Shown here one piece after another: positions 8,071 through 16,646 of a DNA stretch of 45,940 bases. Made by a program: the position numbers and the translations under genes. The notes below the pieces were generated by a model, which ran no database searches, was not told the DNA's origin, and saw only the letters and a program-made list of their open reading frames with translations. This DNA comes from Lachnospiraceae bacterium UBA7179 (lineage in GTDB: Bacteria > Bacillota > Clostridia > Lachnospirales > Lachnospiraceae). Location of the stretch: positions 1,098 to 47,037 of the forward strand of contig DKVL01000032.1 in assembly GCA_002491195.1 (NCBI GenBank). The letters are read 5' to 3'. How positions within the stretch are numbered: position 1 is the stretch's first letter; every line of letters begins with the position of its first letter.

Positions 8071-9099
8071 CTATTGGTAAACCTCCCTGATGACAGACTT
8101 CACATACTCGCTGTCCACATCAGGAAAAGTCATGGCAATCACCCTGTATGCTTCTTCTGCTGACTGATTGAGCCTGAAATATGTCTCTGCAAACCTGCTT
8201 ATGCTCTCGTGCCTGCCTTCCTCTCTGCCTTCCTCTCTGCCTTCCTCTCTGCCTTGATAAATCAACATATCATCTCTTGAAAACTGTGCCAGTGTCATAT
8301 CACATACCTCCTTATTAGACAGCAAATCCACAAAAATATCCCTCTTCTTCAGTAATTCCAGGTAATCTGTCACTTTTGAAACATTCGCCGGCATAACATA
8401 TTCCCTGGTTCTGTCGTTAACCGCGCGCTGGATATATGTTATCCCGTTTGCCACAAACGCATAATTACGCATATCATTCGCATAATCCGAAAAACGCGCT
8501 GGTATCGATTCATCCTCAATATACTGACAGATTTCAGCCAGCGTCATGCGAAAATCATATATGTGTACTGTTGCCTCCAGATCTGCTGCAATACCCTGTT
8601 TCTTATATGCGTCTTTCGGTGGCTTATAAGATTCGCTTAAACGCATATCATACATCACGCAATCCGGCAGTCTGCTTTCCCGCGTTTCCAGTCCGACCTG
8701 CAGGACATACAGCTTGGGTATCGGAAAATATACACGGCTGCTCCCATATAATAATTCTTCGCTGTCCACCATTGCGCGCAGTCCTGTAATAATGTACTCC
8801 GATAATCTGTATGTTATGTTAGGGGATACTTTTGCCTGGCACTCTGTCATTACATATACAATGTCATCACAGGTAAAGGCCAGGTCATTCTCCTTGTTTC
8901 CAAACAGTATCGGACGTATGTTGGCCGTGGAGACCTGCTTCACATCCAATCCTAATAGAAATGACGCAAGTTCCCTCTGCCTCTTTTCAGCCGCGTATAC
9001 CTCTTAAAAAAATGTATCTTTATGCTGACGGTTCACAGACATTACACGTACACTGGATGTCTTTTGTGATACTGCAATATCATCATGTCTTTTCGCCAT
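8071..9099 (-). pseudogene. Second Rpn-family gene, interrupted by one stop codon
   Basis: The natural start is ATG 9099, with AAAGGAGATTAATA before it, encoding MAKRHDDIAVSQ and then VNRQHKDTFF followed by TAA (9006-9004). The same frame continues EVYAAEKRQRELASFLLG and on to the stop at 8071, with the Rpn features RLSEYIITGLRAMV, VYFPIPKLYVLQ and a tandem GREE tail from 12-bp repeats. NRQHKDTFF is the usual Rpn N-terminal motif, so the stop falls inside the conserved domain. A single substitution, for example AAA to TAA, explains it. A shorter product from TTG 8949 is possible but would lack the motif and has no good ribosome binding site. Likely dead. Confidence 0.75.
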
Positions 9100-9128
9100 T
9101 ATTAATCTCCTTTGTAAAAACTAATTAT

Positions 9129-9157
9129 ACTATAGCATAGCCGATCCACGAAATCAA
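9129..9157 (-). promoter_or_regulatory. Promoter of the second Rpn gene
   Basis: On the minus strand TTGATT (9157-9152) and TATAGT (9134-9129) are spaced by 17 bases, about 30 bp before ATG 9099. An overlapping TATAAT lies three bases further downstream. Confidence 0.5.
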
Positions 9158-9222
9158 TTTGTTTCGGCAAACAGCCCCTGGTTTTATATTGCACCATGTT
9201 ACAGTTCACAGGTCGGCTTGAC

Positions 9223-9275
9223 ACAAAGAAACCGATGGTATAGACTGAATACTGTCGAAACCACCGGTTTTCTTT
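9223..9275 (-). terminator. Hairpin terminator after the GTPase-linked gene
   Basis: AAAGAAACCGATGGT near 9223 pairs with ACCACCGGTTTTCTTT near 9275 with few mismatches, forming a long stem. Read leftwards it ends in TTTCTTTG. It lies about 40-90 bp downstream of the stop at 9314 and before the next promoter. Confidence 0.55.
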
Positions 9276-9313
9276 ATCCAAATATCCGGGATACCCCCTC
9301 GACCAGATCGTCA

Positions 9314-10360
9314 CTACCTGCCAGGCCGATACTCTTTTATTTTCTTACGTATCTCTTTTACCGTATCGGCACTGGCGTTCTGCAACAATACCTGTATCTC
9401 CCGTTCCATACTTCTTCTGTCCTGCAGCAGCTTATAGATCGACGCCAACTCATCCATACTCAGCGTATACAGATTTTCTGATATGTAATTCATATCCTTT
9501 ATGTAATTCATATCTTTCTTGCTTCTGACAATACCATTCTGATTCTGATTCCGTTTCAGATTTTCACATTGCCTGCTGCCAAATATACTGTTTTCACGAT
9601 TCTCTCTTTTCGGCTTATCATCCAATCTTCCGAACATTGTCATTCTCTGCTTCCTGAAGATTTCCTTATCCCTTATATTCCGGCAGCAGATGATTGCCTG
9701 ATCATAGGTCTTTCCTATCTTATGCGCATCTTCCACTTCCATTACATTGATAAAGACTATACTATTCCCGCAAGGTCTGAACCAGGCCGCATCAGCATAT
9801 TCCATCGGATAGATTCCGCCGCCGTCATACTCCAATTCCCTGCACTTTTCATTGTAAACATATGATGTTCCCGTACCCATATCGGCTGACGGCTTTATTT
9901 CCATGCTGTCGGAAAACTCCCCATGATTCATTGCTGCCACCGCATCCAGAATCGAAGAAAAGTATTGTAGTGACATGGAAATCTCCGGCGGTATCGTATC
10001 GCATACATATGCAATAAAATAAAATAAATCTCTTCCATATGCGTCTTTATAATTCGTTTTGAAAAACCATTTTCCGGACGCGGCGACCCCAATTATATAC
10101 GCCTGCTTTCCGTTGATCAGTTTTCCCGGCAGCGCCCCTTTTACCCACACGCCCTCCTCCAGCGTCCTTTTCAGGTAATTCTCATTTTCTCTCAGACATT
10201 CCAGCGAATCATTTGCCAGCCTGCGCAATGTATCCTCCATAGAGAGCAAAGGCTCTGGACAAATTCTGCTCTGGTAATCGCCTTCTCCTTCCCTGATATT
10301 CAAAGCCCCAAACAAATACGGATAACTCGACAATTCCCTTTCCTCCCCATCATTAATCAT
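9314..10360 (-). CDS. Protein of unknown function, coupled to truncated GTPase gene
   Basis: About 348 residues, not recognised. I choose ATG 10360, whose ATGATTAATG overlaps the stop of the upstream GTPase gene, suggesting translational coupling; longer forms would run into the GTPase frame. The protein looks soluble, with no signal peptide or membrane segment. Its N-terminal 190 residues are mixed alpha/beta (LFGALNIREGEGD, then QAYIIGVAASGKWFFKT), followed by GTGTSYVYNEKC and a charged linker. The C-terminal 70 residues are helical. A near-perfect 18-bp tandem repeat around 9481-9515 duplicates KDMNYI. Its pairing with a GTPase suggests a GTPase partner or effector, but that is inference. 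Confidence 0.5.
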   Translation of the reverse strand: MINDGEERELSSYPYLFGALNIREGEGDYQSRICPEPLLSMEDTLRRLANDSLECLRENENYLKRTLEEGVWVKGALPGKLINGKQAYIIGVAASGKWFFKTNYKDAYGRDLFYFIAYVCDTIPPEISMSLQYFSSILDAVAAMNHGEFSDSMEIKPSADMGTGTSYVYNEKCRELEYDGGGIYPMEYADAAWFRPCGNSIVFINVMEVEDAHKIGKTYDQAIICCRNIRDKEIFRKQRMTMFGRLDDKPKRENRENSIFGSRQCENLKRNQNQNGIVRSKKDMNYIKDMNYISENLYTLSMDELASIYKLLQDRRSMEREIQVLLQNASADTVKEIRKKIKEYRPGR

Positions 10361-11507
10361 AAATATCACGTATTGCATACCGTGCACCATTCTTATAAGC
10401 CAACGGTCCAGCATCATCCAATATTTTCATCATCCGGTCAAAACGTTCCTTATTTTTCTTATAGTCATCATCAAAGGTACGTATCTGCTTATTTAATTCA
10501 TCAATCGCTTCCTGCTTCGATATGATCACATTCCTTCCATAATGAAAAAGGTTATACATCACTGTCCGCTTTTTTTCCGCGATCACTTTCTGATTTACGG
10601 AGATCTCTCTCTCAAGCCTGCTGATTTGACTTTCCACCCGTCGTTTCTTATCGCTCACCGAGCTTATGGCAGCAAGAAAAACCGGCATTTCAAATCCTTC
10701 CGGGTCATAAGTCGCCGGGTCTATACGTTTCGTTTCTTTTCCATCCTCAGATGATATAAATCTCAGATGTTTACCGAGCGTAGTATAAAAACCAAAAACA
10801 TTCCAATGATCGCTTTTTGCCTTGCAAAAGGGAGAGACTTCTATCAGTTTCATCAGCCGATCCGTCATTTCGGCTTTGTTTCCATATTCGTCCGCTTTCG
10901 TCACCATAAAGCCGATCGAAAATCTGTTATCCTCTTCTTCCTCCATGCTTAATGCCTCTGTGATCAGGTTATAATATGCCTGCAGGACCGTATTATTAAA
11001 AAGCTCAACTGTCATTAATTCCATGACTGGAATACAAAGAATAACCAAATCGGCCTCTAAAAGAGCTTCCTGAAATTGCACATACTGTTCGCTGTCCCAA
11101 TTACCGTCACTTCCCGTTATCAGGTTTCCCGGATAATCCAGCCAGTTTATCGACATCAGCGGCGACATGCCATATGTGAGGTAAAAATAAAGATCACTGA
11201 AACCTCCTCTAAGAGAATATTTATATTCAGATGGCCCTTCTCTGATCACATTTTTCGTTTTTTCCTCTTCCCGCGTGCCGCCTTCCCCCTGTTCGTTTAC
11301 ACGGTTTCTAAAGAGATCTACCTGATTTATTAAACCGACATTTTTTATCTGCGGAGCAGGGAGATACGGAATGGACTCCCTGCTATTATGCTCAATGACT
11401 CTCCGTTTTACCTCCAAAAAGAGATCATTTAATTGAAGGTACTCGCCTTTTCCGGCAATTCCCTCTTTTAAGTACTGCGCAATCGAACAAGGGACAGAAT
11501 TGGCTAA
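10353..11507 (-). pseudogene. GTPase-like protein, 5'-truncated (P-loop missing)
   Basis: The open frame runs to about 11507 with no ATG. It contains NWLDYPGNLITG, which resembles a G3/switch II DxPG motif, ADLVILCIPVMELM, and FMVTKADEYG, a G4 (N/T)KxD motif. The C-terminal third is a predicted coiled coil rich in Lys, Arg and Glu. This order fits a Ras-like or double-GTPase-type TRAFAC protein, but the GxxxxGK[ST] P-loop that should come first is absent. The open frame breaks off at 11507, next to an IS4 transposase fragment at 11509-11541, which therefore probably marks the deletion point. TTG 11417 could start a residual product, though it could not bind GTP normally. The stop overlaps the next gene's start. 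Confidence 0.65.
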
Positions 11508-11508
11508 T

Positions 11509-11541
11509 CTTCATTTCCCAATCTGATAGATGACATCATAC
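11509..11541 (+). mobile_element. 33-bp remnant of the IS4-family transposase gene
   Basis: About 33 bases here match 35072-35105, inside the intact IS4 transposase gene (encoding FPNLIDDIILT), with two mismatches, in the same orientation. It sits exactly between the truncated GTPase gene and the 3' end of the CDP-glycerol transferase gene, whose stop codon appears to lie in this fragment. Confidence 0.75.
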
Positions 11542-12798
11542 TTACAGAGCTTCATGCATTCCTATATTTCGAGCTAACTTCTCACTCGCACATCCATCAA
11601 ACACAAGTCCAACTTTCTCATGAAATTCATCCAGCACTTTATCATACTTTTCCTGGTCAAATTCCATGATATCTTTTTCCAACTGCTCATTATCACTCGC
11701 AAGCGTAAATGGCAGTTTCACATCAAAGCCTGGTGTCATTACTTTATTATTACCTATACAATCTCTTGGGTCAGTCGCCAGATTCCACATAAGCGCCCCT
11801 CTGTCATTCGCATACCTCTGAATATCATCAGCATACAGGAACACCGGAATATGAGCGAATCCAGCTTCAAAGCATGCACTGGAATAATCTGAGATGTAAG
11901 CATCCATTCCTGCCAGAATCTCATACAGATCATCTGCCTGACTTTCGTCAATGATTCTGTCCTGAACATCTGGATTCTTATATTCCTGAAAAGTCGGCGC
12001 CAACTGTGGATGTACCCTGACACAGACATACCATGTGCCGCCAAATTTCTTCTCAAGATTGTCAATCAGCCTCTTGAAATCAATTGTCCATAACTCTGAA
12101 AATACAAAACGCTTCCCATCCTCTGCTCCTTCCCGGAACGTAGGTGCAAAGAGTAAGACTTTCGCATCCTGTGGCAGATGATGTCTATCCCGAAACAGCT
12201 TTTTGAGACCACTTCGGTCTCCGTATAGAACATCACACCGCGGTGCTCCTGTCTTCTGGTAAGTACCTCCATATACCAGCCCCTTCGGAGATACCTCTTC
12301 ACACCAGTCTGAATCAATTACCAGATCATCGATCAGATCCGAATCATTCTTACTGACAAGATATGCCATCTTCGAGAATCCTTCGCCGCGCCACAGACCG
12401 GTACATTTAATACCGATCGTATAATGATTCACATTGAGATAATACTGCCCTTTTCTCTTACAGGTACCATATGGCTTTCTATAATTATCAATCCATACTT
12501 TTGAACGTGTCAGCCAATATGCCCTGCTCCATAATGTGTTTGGAACTTTCTTGATATAATCAGGAAACTGCTTCTCCCATGAGCTTTTATTTACAAACCA
12601 TACAAACTCATACTTTGGATTTCTTTTATGGAGTTCCTGTACTAAATACTTGGGATTACAGCCAAATCCACCTTTTCCCTCAAAGGTACATACACTGATC
12701 AGATTCCTCTTAATCGAGAATATCCTGCATAAATAAAAGCAGCAGCTGTTGGCGAAGGCCTTTAATTTTCTATATCGTATATAATTATTTTCTTTCAC
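11542..12798 (-). CDS. CDP-glycerol glycerophosphotransferase family protein
   Basis: A 418-residue protein of the TagB/TagF-like family (Glyphos_transf), which transfers glycerol phosphate, or another polyol phosphate, from its CDP form onto a glycan. The C-terminal domain shows KVLLFAPTFREGAEDG, VRVHPQLAPTF, DESQADDLYEILAGMDAYIS and DYSSACFEAG, the usual HPQ and SDYSS-type motifs. It starts at GTG 12798, with AAAAGGAAAAAGA before it, overlapping the TGA of a small remnant frame. It is the last gene of the glycan operon; the TagD-like fusion three genes upstream can supply CDP-polyol. Its last codons and stop border an IS4 fragment, so the C-terminus may be slightly altered. A partial copy lies at 1225-1950. 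Confidence 0.85.
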   Translation of the reverse strand: MKENNYIRYRKLKAFANSCCFYLCRIFSIKRNLISVCTFEGKGGFGCNPKYLVQELHKRNPKYEFVWFVNKSSWEKQFPDYIKKVPNTLWSRAYWLTRSKVWIDNYRKPYGTCKRKGQYYLNVNHYTIGIKCTGLWRGEGFSKMAYLVSKNDSDLIDDLVIDSDWCEEVSPKGLVYGGTYQKTGAPRCDVLYGDRSGLKKLFRDRHHLPQDAKVLLFAPTFREGAEDGKRFVFSELWTIDFKRLIDNLEKKFGGTWYVCVRVHPQLAPTFQEYKNPDVQDRIIDESQADDLYEILAGMDAYISDYSSACFEAGFAHIPVFLYADDIQRYANDRGALMWNLATDPRDCIGNNKVMTPGFDVKLPFTLASDNEQLEKDIMEFDQEKYDKVLDEFHEKVGLVFDGCASEKLARNIGMHEAL

Positions 12799-12926
12799 TC
12801 TTTTTCCTTTTTATCACTGTTAAGTGTAATTGCAACACCAACTATGCCATCATCTACAAGTTTGTCTTCGCATATTTTATCAAGCAAATCCCACTCTCGA
12901 TCTAATCTGTCTGGCTGAATTTGCAA
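12795..12926 (-). pseudogene. Small remnant reading frame before the transferase gene
   Basis: A 43-codon frame (opening TTG, then LDREWDLLDKICEDKL and DDGIVGVAITL) ends at TGA 12795, overlapping the GTG of the transferase gene by GTGA. It has no ATG and follows two stop codons, so it looks like the 3' end of a lost gene that was once coupled to the transferase. I do not recognise the family. The rest of 12799-12986 shows nothing more. Confidence 0.35.
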
Positions 12927-12986
12927 TTATTAAATCTGGCATTCAGCATTGGATTCTTAAACATTATTTATTGCTCCCTTTCTGTA

Positions 12987-15242
12987 TTATATTTTATCAT
13001 TCCCTGCTGCCTTCTGCACTATTCTGTCGATTTCTACAAATACTTTCCTTACCTTACTATACCCGACTCCAAGTCCATGCAGGAGAATATTTTTACGTTC
13101 TGCCTTTACTTCTTCCTTCTTGTTCTGTTCTTTTATCTTTTTTAAAGACAATGCCTCTTTTCGCTTTCCATGAACCACTTCATAAGCTGCATCGGGATAA
13201 TTGGTTATCACAGCATCGATTCCGGCTTCCTTCAGCCTGTACATGCTGTTTTTATCATTCACCGTCCATACATGCAGCTTTATACCCTGATCCTGACACT
13301 GTTCGATCAATTGGGGATACTGCATATTATTGAGTGATGGATGCAATGCATCGACATGATAACGCTCTGCATAATCTGCTGGCCGATAGATTCCATCGCA
13401 ATACAGAAATCCCGTCTTTGCCGATGGACACAGTTGTTTTATACGCATAATCGAATAGTGGTTGAAGGAAGAGTATATGATTCTTTCCTGCATATCCATC
13501 TCTTCTACCAGCTTAAGTACCCGTTCTTCGATCCCTTCATAGAAGTTCACGCCGGTCTTTAGTTCAATATTCACTACCATGTTCGTTGGTTTAACCAGCT
13601 CCAATACTTCCCTCAGAGTAGGTATTGCTGCCTGTTCATATTCAGGATGAAGCTTGTTGAATAAGAATGCTTTCAGTTCTTCCAGGGTATGGTCAGCTAC
13701 ATAGCCTGTTCCATTGCTTGTCCTGTCAATTGTTTCATCGTGGATCACAACTAACTGCCGGTCCCTGGTAAGCTGTACATCCAATTCTATGCCGTCTGCC
13801 CCCATCTCATGGGCTAATGCAAATGCTTCCAATGTATTTTCCGGTGCATATCCTGATGCCCCTCTATGTGCCCAGATCTGCATATGGGTTGTCTCCTTTT
13901 CATCCTTTAAGTCAATACATCTGTCCATACCAGCACCAAATCTCACAAATTCTATCGTTCGTTCCTTTGGCTTTACGATCATGGTATCCCACAATTCCTG
14001 CAGCACGGTTCCCATCAGTCTATGATATGTTGTTGCTCCTTCGGGTTTCTTATCAGCGAAGTATTCACATTTAGAACAGCCAATCGAAATAATGGGAAAT
14101 TCCCTTTCCCGATAGATATAGTCTGCATGGGTATGACCATGTATAAATGCCATGATTCTATTCTCATGTCCTCTATGCCACTCTTCTAAGACAGACGTTA
14201 ACAGTTCGCCATTTCGAATCTCCGAAGCCCAATAGTCTAACCGTGCTAACGGTGCATCATGACTGAATAGAATGACCTGATACTCTTGTGGTAATTGCTC
14301 TAATTGTTGTTTTACCCACTCAACCTCTTCCAACGGGAATCCGTATCTAAGCTTCTTTGCGGCATCAAAGGAGTGCAGGAATAGCATACACAACTTATGT
14401 TCTGTATTATCCACACGATACCATAAGTGTTGATCCGCTTGCTTCGTCTGCGACAGATAATATTCATATTGCTCTTCTTCCGAAAGTCTGTCTATATTAT
14501 TTCTAAAATAATTGGTATCATGATTTCCTATTGTCAGATACAAAGGCATATCCCAGCTTTCCATTCGTTTCAAGACTCGCTGACTATATTCTTTACACAG
14601 TTCCTTGTCCAGACTTCCATCTGTTAAATCTCCCAAATGGATGATGCCATCCGGATGAATGTTCCTATTTACTTCCTCAATCGTTGCTGCTGTGTATTCC
14701 CAATTACCATTTACCACATAATGCGTATCCGTTAATAAAGTAAAGACCAGACTGTCACGATTTCTTCTTTCCGCAACCGTCCTTATTGTTCTTGCAAGTT
14801 CTTTCTGGATCTCGTCTGATTTCAAATAGTCCTGAACAGCTTTCTCTTCCTTATAATCCGTTTCTAACAGGATACACCCGGCATTTGCCTCATAAGGCTC
14901 TAACTCCCTGCCATCCTGACGCATAACCTGTATACGAATATATCCTTCCTGGTTGATCATTGCATCCTTCTGAAGCCATCCGGATTCCGGGCATCTCTTC
15001 TCATAGGTTGTCCATTGCTGCTCCTCCTGATACGAATAGGTATAGATATATTCTTCTGGCCTTTCTAACGAATAAAAGACATATCGATACTGATATGTCT
15101 GATTTTGCAATTGGATCATGTCGCCTTGACAAACACGATAAAACAGAAGCGTACTCATATTACACTTAGCTGCTTTTGTACACTTCCCTGTCTCTGTGTC
15201 CACTTCCCATCCGATCTGTAATTTCAACTCCTGCCTTACCAT
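12987..15242 (-). CDS. Calcineurin-like phosphoesterase fused to glycerophosphodiester phosphodiesterase
   Basis: A 751-residue fusion. Residues 1-130 are a beta-rich N-terminal part without a signal peptide. Residues 165-400 are a metallophosphoesterase with all motifs: LTDTH, LGDLTDG, IGNHD, FSHDA and HGHTHAD. Residues 455-690 are a GDPD domain with AHRGASGYAPENT, GIELDVQLT and VIHDETIDRTSNGTG, so both catalytic sets look complete. GDPD enzymes release glycerol-3-phosphate from phosphodiesters such as glycerophosphodiesters or teichoic acid; the partner domain hydrolyses phosphate mono- or diesters. It lies between genes making and using CDP-polyol, 9 bp after the TagD-like fusion, with only a weak ribosome binding site, which suggests coupling. 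The absence of an export signal points to a cytoplasmic role, perhaps recycling or proofreading of glycerol-phosphate units (inference). Confidence 0.88.
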   Translation of the reverse strand: MVRQELKLQIGWEVDTETGKCTKAAKCNMSTLLFYRVCQGDMIQLQNQTYQYRYVFYSLERPEEYIYTYSYQEEQQWTTYEKRCPESGWLQKDAMINQEGYIRIQVMRQDGRELEPYEANAGCILLETDYKEEKAVQDYLKSDEIQKELARTIRTVAERRNRDSLVFTLLTDTHYVVNGNWEYTAATIEEVNRNIHPDGIIHLGDLTDGSLDKELCKEYSQRVLKRMESWDMPLYLTIGNHDTNYFRNNIDRLSEEEQYEYYLSQTKQADQHLWYRVDNTEHKLCMLFLHSFDAAKKLRYGFPLEEVEWVKQQLEQLPQEYQVILFSHDAPLARLDYWASEIRNGELLTSVLEEWHRGHENRIMAFIHGHTHADYIYREREFPIISIGCSKCEYFADKKPEGATTYHRLMGTVLQELWDTMIVKPKERTIEFVRFGAGMDRCIDLKDEKETTHMQIWAHRGASGYAPENTLEAFALAHEMGADGIELDVQLTRDRQLVVIHDETIDRTSNGTGYVADHTLEELKAFLFNKLHPEYEQAAIPTLREVLELVKPTNMVVNIELKTGVNFYEGIEERVLKLVEEMDMQERIIYSSFNHYSIMRIKQLCPSAKTGFLYCDGIYRPADYAERYHVDALHPSLNNMQYPQLIEQCQDQGIKLHVWTVNDKNSMYRLKEAGIDAVITNYPDAAYEVVHGKRKEALSLKKIKEQNKKEEVKAERKNILLHGLGVGYSKVRKVFVEIDRIVQKAAGNDKI

Positions 15243-15251
15243 AACAAATTC

Positions 15252-16589
15252 TTAGCTCTTTCTGCTATCCAAAAATTTTTCCATAGCATCTGCCATGGCG
15301 ATCGACTCTGCTGGTGTCATCTTAAAGGTTCTTCCTTCATACCCATTAATCATGTATACAAAATCACTGATTTCATAGCGAAGACCATTTCCCAGGAAAT
15401 TCACATTATAGTGGTCTACCTTATTTGGATCCTCATATCTGACGTCAAAGCTTCTGGTAAGCCACCACGGTGATTGCGCAAGAATATAACCTTTCGTTCC
15501 TGCTATAATTAACTGTCCCTCCGACTTGACGCCTAATCCATTCTTCATCGTGGCAAATCCCCTGTCATAGATCAGGTTCGTCTTCGTATACAGGTCCAGA
15601 CCATTATCATCCTTCAGACTGTCAAACCGTATCTCTCTGTAATTCGTACCCATAAGCTTGATAATCGGTAACAGTGTATAAGTACCCAGTTCTGTGAAGG
15701 AACCTCCATACACTTTGTCCTTCATCTCCCTTACCTCAGATCTGGTAAGCCGGGTAAAACACGCCTCTACATCTCGGATATTCCCTATGACGCCGCTTCT
15801 GGCAAGTCCCATCATCTGTACAAATCCGGGACAATATGCCGTCTTGATCGCTTCCATCAGAACGACTCCCTGCTTTTTGGCAAGGTCAAAGAGTTCCTCT
15901 GCCTCTGCCCTTTTTAACACCATTGGTTTCTCACAAAGGACATGCTTCCCGGCAAGCAGCGCCTTCCTGGCATACTCATAATGCGTTTCATGAGGTGTTG
16001 CGATATATACGGCATCAACTTTATCAAAGAACACCTCTAATTGATCCATGTAAAACTCAAGGTCAAATTCTTCTGCCAGTTTCTGCGCACTTTCAATATG
16101 CGGGTTATACACCGCTGTAGGTGTAATTCCGCTGACACGATCCACCTCCGGAACAAATCGTCTGGCAATCCTTCCACTGCCGATGACACCTAAACGGATA
16201 ATGGAGCGATTCTTATTCCTGAGCATGGTACTGGATACGCCTTTGGTTCTCTTCAGATATACCACCTCACAGAATTCCTTCAGATAATCGAACTTCCCGA
16301 TCCAGTCAGAACCTACCGTAAAGATATCAATCCCGTACTTCTGGATGTCTTCTACCTTCTGGCCTACATGGTCTTCGATGATGATCTCATCTGCAAAGCC
16401 TGTCTTCCTGACATTCTCGATTCTTTCCATAAGGGAATCCACTACATTAAGTTTTCCCCTGGATTCATCATAATGTTCCGTCGTAATCCCTACGATTAAG
16501 TAGTCGCCTAATGCCTTTGCTCTTTTCAACAGATTATAATGTCCCTCATGAAACAGATCAAAAGAACCATAAGTTATTACTTTCTTCAT
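15252..16589 (-). CDS. TagD-like cytidylyltransferase fused to Gfo/Idh/MocA oxidoreductase
   Basis: A 445-residue two-domain enzyme. Residues 1-128 match glycerol-3-phosphate cytidylyltransferase (TagD): YGSFDLFHEGHYNLL with the HxGH motif at 14-17, VGSDWIGKFDYL, and RTKGVSST. This domain makes CDP-glycerol from CTP. From residue 131, LGVIGSGRIARRF opens an NAD(P)-binding Gfo/Idh/MocA domain, with YIATPHETHYEYA and CEKPMVLKRAEAEEL, where EKP is the family signature. The arrangement is comparable to Bcs1 of Haemophilus, which joins a reductase and a cytidylyltransferase to make CDP-ribitol, although those domains belong to other families. It may make a polyol phosphate and activate it (inference). 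The start has GAGGG 8 bases upstream. Confidence 0.87.
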   Translation of the reverse strand: MKKVITYGSFDLFHEGHYNLLKRAKALGDYLIVGITTEHYDESRGKLNVVDSLMERIENVRKTGFADEIIIEDHVGQKVEDIQKYGIDIFTVGSDWIGKFDYLKEFCEVVYLKRTKGVSSTMLRNKNRSIIRLGVIGSGRIARRFVPEVDRVSGITPTAVYNPHIESAQKLAEEFDLEFYMDQLEVFFDKVDAVYIATPHETHYEYARKALLAGKHVLCEKPMVLKRAEAEELFDLAKKQGVVLMEAIKTAYCPGFVQMMGLARSGVIGNIRDVEACFTRLTRSEVREMKDKVYGGSFTELGTYTLLPIIKLMGTNYREIRFDSLKDDNGLDLYTKTNLIYDRGFATMKNGLGVKSEGQLIIAGTKGYILAQSPWWLTRSFDVRYEDPNKVDHYNVNFLGNGLRYEISDFVYMINGYEGRTFKMTPAESIAMADAMEKFLDSRKS

Positions 16590-16646
16590 CCCGTATCCCT
16601 CTTATCAATATAACTTTTGCTACTTTCATGTATCCCTTACGAATCG

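Noticed and set aside
7200..8270. Short tandem repeats that might suggest a CRISPR-like or VNTR array
   Set aside because: They are 12-bp in-frame codon repeats (GRKE, GREE) in Rpn genes, without spacers.
9102..9314. A 70-residue leftward frame after the GTPase-linked gene
   Set aside because: It covers a terminator-like hairpin and the promoter of the next gene, and has no ribosome binding site or recognisable protein.
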